Source: Nitrososphaeraceae archaeon | GTDB lineage: Archaea > Thermoproteota > Nitrososphaeria > Nitrososphaerales > Nitrososphaeraceae | DNA: 10,845 bases | Direction: 5' to 3' | Assembly (NCBI GenBank): GCA_025922715.1 | Contig: JAICHH010000052.1 | Coordinates: 1-10,845, forward strand | Shown: piece after piece, positions 1 to 5,121 of the stretch | Position numbering within the stretch: the first letter of the stretch is position 1 | Layout of the letters: the number at the start of each line of letters is the position of its first letter | Position numbers and translations under genes: made by a program | Notes under the pieces: generated by a model | What the model saw: the letters and a program-made list of their open reading frames with translations, nothing else | Database searches by the model: none | What the model was told of the DNA's origin: nothing

Positions 1-86
1 AAGTTAAGAAAATTGATTTAGATATAGTCAAAGAAAAAGTAACAGTTGATTATGCTAATGGCAGAAAAGAAAATATTACAGAATAA
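1..86 (+). CDS. 3' end of an unidentified protein (partial)
   Basis: An open frame runs from base 3 to a TAA at 84-86 and gives 27 residues ending in NGRKENITE. The composition is mixed, with charged residues alternating with V/I/D/Y, and looks like a real C-terminal beta-strand rather than random AT-rich sequence, which would be dominated by K, N and I. The start and most of the gene lie outside the window, so no function can be assigned. It is the only plus-strand gene in the left third and points away from the minus-strand genes that follow. Confidence 0.5.
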   Translation, partial: VKKIDLDIVKEKVTVDYANGRKENITE

Positions 87-267
87 TAAAAGTCATTACT
101 ATAATTAGATAAATATATGCTTATTTTGTGATAAAAATATCAAATCATATGAAAATAAGTAATATTTATTTTAATAAAACATATTTAACTTTAGATAAGA
201 CTCTATTTAATGTTATTGATAATATAGTATTAAGATGATGTATGAAAATAAAGATAGGATAAGAAAA

Positions 268-363
268 ATGATATTGGAGAAATACTCACACAGGTACCAG
301 AGAAGATTAAGACAGAATCAAAAAAAAGAAGCGACTAAAATAGGAGATTCTGATCGTGAGTAA
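268..363 (+). CDS. Possible 31-aa basic small protein or relic
   Basis: An ATG at 268 opens 31 codons to a TAA at 361-363. The peptide is strongly basic in its first two thirds (YSHRYQRRLRQNQKKE), ends acidic (GDSDRE), and would form a charged helix. Its base composition is visibly richer in G and C than the flanks, which is the main reason to list it. There is no clear Shine-Dalgarno site and no convincing TATA box at the right distance. I do not recognise the family. It could be a real small nucleic-acid-binding protein, a fragment of a larger lost gene, or chance. Confidence 0.28.
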   Translation: MILEKYSHRYQRRLRQNQKKEATKIGDSDRE

Positions 364-379
364 AGAAAGTTACAGATAA

Positions 380-484
380 TTAGATTTTATTTCTCTCCTT
401 TTCTTCTATTATAAAACCAATATCAGATAACCACTGAATTATATTGTTAAAAGCAACTTCTTTTACATCGATTTCATTATTCAT
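380..484 (-). CDS. Possible 34-aa small protein or gene 5' remnant
   Basis: An ATG at 482-484 (minus strand) starts 34 codons ending in a TAA at 380-382. The peptide begins MNNEIDVKEVAFNNIIQWLS and continues to IEEKERNKI. It alternates acidic and hydrophobic residues like an amphipathic helix and contains W, Q and G, which is unusual for random sequence this AT-rich. No Shine-Dalgarno site is visible. It may be an independent small protein or the surviving N-terminus of a decayed gene. Function unknown. Confidence 0.3.
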   Translation of the reverse strand: MNNEIDVKEVAFNNIIQWLSDIGFIIEEKERNKI

Positions 485-611
485 TTTTAACTATAAAATT
501 GATGAAACAGCTTATTTTTATTGTTGATCACTTACTACATGACAAAAAATAAAATATATAGTTTAATGAACAACAACATTATTAATAGGTAATTATAAAA
601 GACATTAAATT

Positions 612-794
612 TTATAAATTATCTAGTTCCTGCAAAGATTTTTTTCTAATTATCCATACTATAAATATTAAAAGACCAATAGAAACAGGAATAGAAAATG
701 GGAATGGAGCAAATGTAGAACATATAATACTCGATAAAATACCTATTAAAATTATTACAATTAATTCTCTAAACCAATTTTTGTGTTCAAACAT
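612..794 (-). CDS. Small two-helix membrane protein, function unknown
   Basis: This 60-residue protein starts at ATG 792-794. After a short charged N-terminus (MFEHKNWFRE) come two hydrophobic segments, about residues 9-28 and 33-50, joined by a proline-rich turn (FAPFPFSIP), then a basic/acidic tail (RKKSLQELDNL). This is the layout of a small helical-hairpin inner-membrane protein. A TATA-like box at 817-826 lies about 27 nt upstream of the ATG, which predicts a leaderless transcript beginning at or next to the start codon and supports both the start and the reality of the gene. It stands alone, with no co-oriented neighbour within several hundred bases. I do not recognise a family. Confidence 0.6.
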   Translation of the reverse strand: MFEHKNWFRELIVIILIGILSSIICSTFAPFPFSIPVSIGLLIFIVWIIRKKSLQELDNL

Positions 795-1391
795 AAGTAT
801 GGAATAGATGACTTTGATTATTTATACAGTTTTCTTGGATACTATCTTCAAATATGTTTAGGAAAGAGCATTATTTTAATTCATCGTATCGGAAAAGTAA
901 TACTGGTTAAAAATATCATTCCTATATAATATTATAAACTAAATACTTTATTCATTCTCAAAGAATTTTTTTCTAATATAGCTCAAACTATTAATTTGAG
1001 ATCTATTCTATTTTGATATTAATAACATTATTAACCTAATCAAAAGAATTTCTAACTATTATTATTAAAAAAGATGACTTCTGAGCTATGTAGTAATTCG
1101 TATTAGAAGAAATATTATATCTTTTTTCTTTATTGTACTCAATGCTAGTGATTTTTTCTTCATTTTTTAATTAACATTTTCTACTTATTCTTCACAATCA
1201 TCAATATTATCATGTAGTAAAAGTTAATAAATTTTATTTGTTATTATTTTTATTACTAAAATATTAATATTGTATTCTAATAAATTTCTTTATCAAACTA
1301 AATGAAAGTAGAGTATATTCAGGAATTATATGGTATTAATTCTTTAATTATTGTTATATCTAAATTTCTTATTTGACAATTTTAAGACTTG
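795..1391. other. Intergenic stretch with no clear gene
   Basis: About 600 bases of very AT-rich sequence. Apart from the TATA box at 817-826, I see a short dyad CTCAAA/TTTGAG at 982-1000 with a 7-nt loop, and a 25-codon minus-strand ORF at 1086-1163 starting MKKKSLALSTIKKK. The frame upstream of that ORF is interrupted by two stops but has an acidic, protein-like composition, so it may be a relic. Neither is strong enough to be called a feature. Confidence 0.5.
817..826 (-). promoter_or_regulatory. TATA box for the 60-aa membrane protein
   Basis: On the minus strand this reads TATAAATAAT, preceded by a purine-rich BRE-like AGAAAACTG. The box centre is about 27 nt from the ATG at 794, the normal archaeal TATA-to-start-site distance, so the mRNA would be leaderless. 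Confidence 0.5.
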
Positions 1392-1395
1392 TCAA
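1373..1395. other. Hairpin overlapping the SPFH gene stop codon
   Basis: TTGACAA at 1373-1379 and TTGTCAA at 1389-1395 form a 7-bp stem with a 9-nt loop. The stem includes the stop codon of the SPFH gene. On the plus strand it is followed by a T-rich tract, so in that direction it resembles an intrinsic terminator, but no plus-strand gene is seen upstream. Downstream on the minus strand there is no T-tract. It could affect the mRNA 3' end of the SPFH gene or be chance. Confidence 0.25.
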
Positions 1396-2342
1396 TTTTT
1401 ATTTTCTTTTTGTTCCATTGTAGATGCTGCTTTTTTAGTATTTTCAAGGTATGCTACAGTCATTGCCAAATTGCCAAAACCCATGGAATTCAACGTTTCA
1501 GAAGGAACCATTACTATTGTATTACCTTGAACTTTTATAGATTCAAACAACATATTTGATTGTCTTAATGCATATGCAACAGGATTATTTGCATATACTT
1601 TTGATGCCTCATCAAATTTATTTGCTACAAGAACTTCTGATTCACTGTAAATAATTCTAGCATTTTTTTCTCGTTCTGCTTGGGCTTGTTTTGACATAGC
1701 CGCTTCTAATTCTTGTGGTATAATTACTTGACGAATTTCAACCCCTGCAACTTCTATTCCCCAATTACTTGCTTCATTAGATATAATTGATCTAATGTGT
1801 TGGTTAATTTCTTCTCTTTTAGATAATATATCCTGAAATAATGATGATCCAATATTATTCCTTAATGTTGTCTGTGAAACTTGTTGAATCATTTCATTAA
1901 AATTTTCTACATTTAGAATAGCATCCTTTGCCCTATCCTCAATTATCTTATAGCGCAAAATCGCATCAATTGTTACTGGGACGTTATCTTTTGTCAACAT
2001 TCTTTCTGCTTTAAATTCTCTTACTCTTTCTCTTATATCAATTACCAAGACATTATCGATAAAAGGGATCCTATAGTTAATTCCTGGTCCTATTCGTTTA
2101 TGATATTTCCCAAATCGCAAGATAATAGACCTTTCATATTGCTTTATTATGTAAATGAAGGAAAAAATAGCTAGTATTACTCCAATTCCCGATAAATAAA
2201 TTACAAAATTATTATTCATTGTATAAAGTGTAGTTCCTAATCCAATAATTAATACCAAAATTCCAAAAATAAGTAAAATTCCAGAAGCTCTTTTGCTTAC
2301 AATCGTATCGTGTGGATTAAACATAGATTTTGCATTGGACAT
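1392..2342 (-). CDS. SPFH/Band 7 membrane protein, stomatin/slipin type
   Basis: This 316-residue protein has two hydrophobic segments (about residues 21-43 and 46-66) followed by a typical SPFH domain. Visible hallmarks are ERSIILRFGKY (70-80), GPGINYRIPFID (85-96), the strand VLVIDIRER (98-106), LTKDNVPVTIDAILRYK (116-132), QTTLRNNIGS (157-166), WGIEVAGVEIRQVIIP (194-209) and the helical AMSKQAQAEREKNARII (215-231). Near the C-terminus IVMVPSETL (276-284) matches the end of many slipins. Known family members oligomerise on membranes, organise lipid microdomains and control proteases or channels; the substrate here is unknown. The start is ATG 2340-2342, with a weak purine-rich GAAGG very close before it. 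Slipins are often paired with an NfeD-type gene; none is present on either side. The last residues (KENKN) are low-complexity. Confidence 0.92.
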   Translation of the reverse strand: MSNAKSMFNPHDTIVSKRASGILLIFGILVLIIGLGTTLYTMNNNFVIYLSGIGVILAIFSFIYIIKQYERSIILRFGKYHKRIGPGINYRIPFIDNVLVIDIRERVREFKAERMLTKDNVPVTIDAILRYKIIEDRAKDAILNVENFNEMIQQVSQTTLRNNIGSSLFQDILSKREEINQHIRSIISNEASNWGIEVAGVEIRQVIIPQELEAAMSKQAQAEREKNARIIYSESEVLVANKFDEASKVYANNPVAYALRQSNMLFESIKVQGNTIVMVPSETLNSMGFGNLAMTVAYLENTKKAASTMEQKENKN

Positions 2343-2605
2343 AAACCTTCTATGTAATTCAATGATTTAGGACTTACTACTGCTTTTTTAATTTTCAAGT
2401 TGGTATTGGTATACAATTTACAATTATGAATAAATATTACATTTATTTGATTGGATTAATTATTTAAGGATAAGTGAAGAGAAGAATTAATTTGATAATA
2501 CTATAAAAAAATTCTAAAATCAAATCTAAATATAAACATGATATATTTAAAAATTCTTTTTAATTTTTTTTATAGTATATAAATTAGAGACCTTGGATTT
2601 TTATA

Positions 2606-2617
2606 TCTCCTTTTTTA
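2606..2617 (+). repeat. TCTCCTTTTTTA motif, copy 1
   Basis: First of three identical 12-mers, all on the plus strand and all intergenic. This copy lies 8 nt beyond the stop codon of the minus-strand membrane protein at 2626. A pyrimidine-rich T-tract could act as an archaeal terminator for plus-strand transcription. Read on the minus strand it is TAAAAAAGGAGA, but no start codon follows at a useful distance. Confidence 0.4.
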
Positions 2618-2625
2618 TATTCGAT

Positions 2626-3129
2626 CTATGAATTAGGGATTAATGAAAAACTAAATAGAGTAAGACACAAATTAATTACCACAATTATTATTTTTAGTTT
2701 AAGCATTAATTTTGAATTATATACATGTAACTTTTCTTTATCTGCTTTATTATGAGAAAGAAGATGTTGAATCTCAAATACCAATATTATCAAAATAATA
2801 AATATTATTAAATTAACAGTAATAATAGGAAAATTGCCAACATTTGATAATATTATACCTATAATCGAAAATGAAGTGATTATTATTGTAATAAACAAAC
2901 CAAGAACAGAAAATCCATATTCAAAATAAGTAGTTATTGTCTCTTTTTTAGATACTTTATCAAATTTGTTTGAATCTATATCTATAAAAAAATCCTTAAC
3001 AGGTTCAACATCAGTTTTATAAGATTTTGATAATACATCCCATAAATAATTAAATATATATTTTTTATTAAGTAGATCAGGAAAAAATAGTATTACAATT
3101 GCTATAAAAAGTGAAGTTATTTCTGACAT
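2626..3129 (-). CDS. Multi-pass membrane protein of unknown function
   Basis: This 167-residue protein starts at ATG 3127-3129. Hydrophobic segments are seen at about residues 3-17, 71-95, 101-120 and 145-164. Between the first and second is a soluble loop of about 50 residues (NKKYIFNYLWDVLSKSYKTD onward) rich in acidic and basic residues. A short charged loop (SHNKADKEKLHVYNSK) separates the last two. No cysteine pairs, metal ligands or catalytic motifs are visible and I do not recognise a family. The stop of the broken upstream gene at 3131-3699 lies only a few bases before this start, so the two were probably one transcription unit. The 12-mer TCTCCTTTTTTA begins 8 nt after its stop codon. 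It is intact and reads as a real gene despite the decayed neighbour. Confidence 0.6.
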   Translation of the reverse strand: MSEITSLFIAIVILFFPDLLNKKYIFNYLWDVLSKSYKTDVEPVKDFFIDIDSNKFDKVSKKETITTYFEYGFSVLGLFITIIITSFSIIGIILSNVGNFPIITVNLIIFIILIILVFEIQHLLSHNKADKEKLHVYNSKLMLKLKIIIVVINLCLTLFSFSLIPNS

Positions 3130-3130
3130 A

Positions 3131-3699
3131 TTAATTAAATTCTATAATTACAATTTTCATTATAAGGCAGTTGTGTCTCTTTAGTAGTATTATCTTTAAG
3201 AGTATAATAAGTAGAAATATTCTCAGGAATATATGAGACAAATTATTTTTTTCTCTGTTAAACAAACTAGAATGATATGTATGATGTTCATTATTTAAAA
3301 TTGCTATTTTAGTTAGTACTAAATAATAAATCTTATTCTGAAAGATGCAATTTTGATATGGTGTACTATTATAAGTAATAGTTTCTAGCAGGAGGTTATT
3401 TGCAGTATTAATAATATCTAATTTATGTTTAGTCTTATCTATAATGTCAAACATATCCTTAGAGAAGTTGATGTCCACAAAAATATTCTGTCTGCCTTTT
3501 ACATTTATTCTTATTCATTTCATTCTTAAATAACGATATTGTTATAATATAAATGAAGGCCCTGTTAACGTAAGGGTAAATAATAGTCATATCTGTAAGT
3601 CTATTATGTTCTGTGCTCACTTTTACAAGATTTTCAATTCTATTCATCTATTTTCCTTAACTTAACATAGCCTAAATGAATAAGTGATTTAATCTTCAT
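3131..3699 (-). pseudogene. Frame-broken gene relic of unknown family
   Basis: Several overlapping minus-strand frames each look protein-like over part of this stretch and hand over to one another. A 19-codon piece starts at ATG 3697-3699 (MKIKSLIHLGYVKLRK). A second piece starts at ATG 3645-3647 (MNRIENLVKVSTEHNRLTD). A third is open from 3514 down to 3131 and reads well from NIFVDINFSKDMFD through QNCIFQNKIYYLVLTKIA to HSSLFNREKNN, after which it turns into hydrophobic nonsense. The last 35 codons read naturally only in another frame (3242 to stop at 3135-3137): YIPENISTYYTLKDNTTK then ETQLPYNENC. About three frameshifts would therefore join one protein of roughly 170-190 residues. Annotating the 115-codon frame (GTG start at 3476-3478) as an intact gene would give a false C-terminus. 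Either the gene has decayed or the assembly has homopolymer indels (A7 near 3243). Function unknown. Confidence 0.5.
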
Positions 3700-3957
3700 G
3701 AGCTCAAATTTTTTAATAGAAAGTAATTTTCTTTTAAATAAAAATCTTAAAGTGATCCCAAATATATATTCAATATATGATAATAAAAAGTTAATTAATA
3801 CAAATCAATAGTTCTCAAAATATTCAATAATAACTGCCATTGGAATAACAATCATAATCATCTCCAACTTAATTGTTTAATCAGTTATAGTAACGCCAAT
3901 CTTTTTACTACAAATAATAAATATACTTTTCTCCTTTATTATTTAATATAAATAATT

Positions 3958-3969
3958 TCTCCTTTTTTA
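3958..3969 (+). repeat. TCTCCTTTTTTA motif, copy 2
   Basis: Second identical copy of the 12-mer, in the loop of a 9-bp A/T stem formed by AAATAATTT (3950-3958) and AAATTATTT (3978-3986), with a one-base overlap at 3958. It does not follow a recognisable intact gene on either strand. Confidence 0.35.
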
Positions 3970-4177
3970 AGTTTTTTAAATTATTTGTGCTGATTCTTCC
4001 TTTGATAGTTATTAGATTTATTGCAATTATATTATTTTTATTATATATATTTAGAACTAAATGAAATGAAAAAAAGAGAAGTAAAAAATTTTAAAGATTG
4101 GACATAATTAGCAATAGTAGAATATGTATCAATGTAGTATACAAAGTTCAATACCTCTACTGATGGCTGAACGATAA

Positions 4178-4187
4178 CTAAATATTT
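4178..4187 (+). promoter_or_regulatory. TATA box for the 126-aa anchored protein
   Basis: ACTAAATATT at 4178-4187, centre about 4183, lies 27-28 nt before the TTG at 4211. That predicts transcription starting at or next to this codon. It favours the TTG over the ATG at 4229, which would have an 18-nt leader without a Shine-Dalgarno site. Confidence 0.4.
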
Positions 4188-4210
4188 CAAATACTTGATA
4201 TAGAAAGTAG

Positions 4211-4591
4211 TTGAAAACACTCTATTATATGATTATTAGTCTTGCAATAGCTATGTTTACGATTATATTTTTTATTTCAAAAGAACAAAATAAAGAACAA
4301 TATTCATTAGAAATTGATGCTATTAAAGATAAAACTGATATTTCGGGAACTTTTTACAGAGTTAAAGTAACCAATACAGGAATAGACCCTCTTACTGGAA
4401 TAATAGTAAATTTAGGAAAAGGAGATATTCAAGATCTGGATTTATTGGCGCCAGCACAGTCTTTTTTCTTTTATCCTAAACCTGAAACTAATATAAGTAT
4501 CGTAAAAGTTAATACTAACGAAGGAATAGAAGAACAAAGTGATTATCGCTCTCCATTCAAAGGAATAGGATTACCTGGAAGTGGAAGATAA
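4211..4591 (+). CDS. Small membrane-anchored extracytoplasmic protein
   Basis: This 126-residue protein has a short basic N-terminus (MKTLYY), one hydrophobic segment at about residues 5-23 that would act as signal anchor, and an exported domain. The domain contains TFYRVKVTNTGIDPLTGIIV (47-66), the strand-turn pattern of an immunoglobulin-like or CARDB-like beta-sandwich. A tail rich in glycine and proline ends GIGLPGSGR. No enzymatic motif is visible. From memory, similar small proteins with this kind of PGSGR end occur in ammonia-oxidising archaea without known function; this needs a database check. The start is TTG 4211, because a TAG stop lies directly before it (4208-4210) and a TATA box sits 27-28 nt upstream. 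ATG 4229 is the alternative and would remove six residues. A possible second TATA-like sequence overlaps its stop codon, ahead of the zinc-finger relic. Confidence 0.7.
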   Translation: MKTLYYMIISLAIAMFTIIFFISKEQNKEQYSLEIDAIKDKTDISGTFYRVKVTNTGIDPLTGIIVNLGKGDIQDLDLLAPAQSFFFYPKPETNISIVKVNTNEGIEEQSDYRSPFKGIGLPGSGR

Positions 4592-4623
4592 ATAATCGAA
4601 TTGTTAGTACTCGTACTAGATTT

Positions 4624-4891
4624 TTGATAGTCTTAGTTATCATAATTTTTTTAATTTTTAGTTCCTATAATATCCATACAAAAGTTAAAGAATACACTCA
4701 TAAAACATAGAACCAGAGATTATGCAATAGCAAGCGATTCGCAAGATAAATACAAGATTATTATTTTAAATAAAAATAAAGCTGAAAATTTGGGGATATA
4801 TCATTGCCATCATTGTGGTATGTCATTTGATAATGAAATTCAGTTGACTATGCATCATAGAATACATTCTCTTATTAAAATTATAAGATAA
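4624..4891 (+). pseudogene. Membrane-anchored C2H2 zinc-finger protein, frameshifted
   Basis: The first frame, from TTG 4624, gives one hydrophobic segment (IVLVIIIFLIFSS) followed by a basic stretch (YNIHTKVKEYTHK) and then stops at 4708-4710. The next frame, free of stops from 4655, continues in register as RTRDYAIASDSQDKYK and ends in a finger that matches the classical C2H2 pattern exactly: Cys at 4805 and 4814 (C-x2-C), Phe four residues later, then His at 4853 and 4865 (x12 between second Cys and first His, H-x3-H), stop TAA 4889-4891. Skipping one A in the AAAA run at 4702-4705 joins the two parts into an 88-residue protein. The second frame has no ATG or GTG before the finger. A TATA-like TAAATAAT at 4589-4596 is placed for a start near 4624. 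It is either a single-base pseudogene or an assembly error; the finger itself is intact. Confidence 0.6.
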
Positions 4892-4986
4892 AATTAAATT
4901 TTGAAATTAGGATATCATCTTAAATAAATTAGAATTAACAATAAAATTTTTACTTATTTAATAACACTTAGAATGGTAAAAGACAA

Positions 4987-5121
4987 ATGAGAATTTATAA
5001 AGATATTTTATTTGAATGAGATATATCAACAAAACTATTGATATTTCTTCGAGAGAATCATGTAAACAAGAATTTGATAACTAAAGAAATCTTAAATTCA
5101 CTGAAATATATGAGAATTTAA
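4987..5121 (+). pseudogene. Short helix-rich relic with in-frame TGA
   Basis: From ATG 4987 the frame reads MRIYKDILFE, meets TGA at 5017-5019, and continues in the same frame for 33 more codons (DISTKLLIFLRENH, then VNKNLITKEILNSLKYMRI) to a TAA at 5119-5121. The combined 44-residue peptide looks like the helical start of a winged-helix DNA-binding protein, but no recognition helix or wing follows, so this is only a guess. A TGG-to-TGA change would explain the break. Its 3' end overlaps the end of the convergent kinase gene by 4 bases. It may be a decayed small regulator or chance. Confidence 0.33.

Larger units (their letters stand above)
87..611. other. Gene-poor stretch with two doubtful micro-ORFs
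   Basis: This 525-base gap has no gene of normal size. It contains a 31-codon plus-strand ORF (268-363) and a 34-codon minus-strand ORF (380-484), listed separately. Both have more varied residue content than their flanks, so they may be small genes or eroded gene ends. I see no tRNA, repeat array or strong hairpin. Confidence 0.5.
3700..4210. other. Intergenic stretch with possible fragments
   Basis: About 510 bases without an intact gene. The minus strand has an 18-codon hydrophobic peptide near 3825-3880 (MIMIVIPMAVIIEYFENY) after GGAG, and a start-less open frame of 60 codons (3908-4090) that includes ISTNNLKNLKKEKLFI. Both could be relics continuing the decayed region to the left, but K/N/I/L-rich peptides also arise by chance here. 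An A/T-only stem (3950-3958 with 3978-3986) brackets the second TCTCCTTTTTTA copy. The TATA box of the next gene lies at 4178-4187. Confidence 0.4.

Noticed and set aside
982..1000. CTCAAA/TTTGAG dyad
   Set aside because: Six-base arms, far from any gene start and without a T-tract. Expected by chance in long AT-rich spacers.
3131..3478. 115-codon ORF as an intact gene
   Set aside because: It needs a GTG start inside a longer open frame, and its last 35 residues are in the wrong frame compared with the more natural reading, so I treat it as part of a relic.
3908..4090. Start-less open frame of 60 codons on the minus strand
   Set aside because: Part of it (ISTNNLKNLKKEKLFI) looks protein-like, but it has no ATG, GTG or TTG and its K/N/I/L content is what random AT-rich sequence gives. 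I kept it only as a remark in the gap entry.
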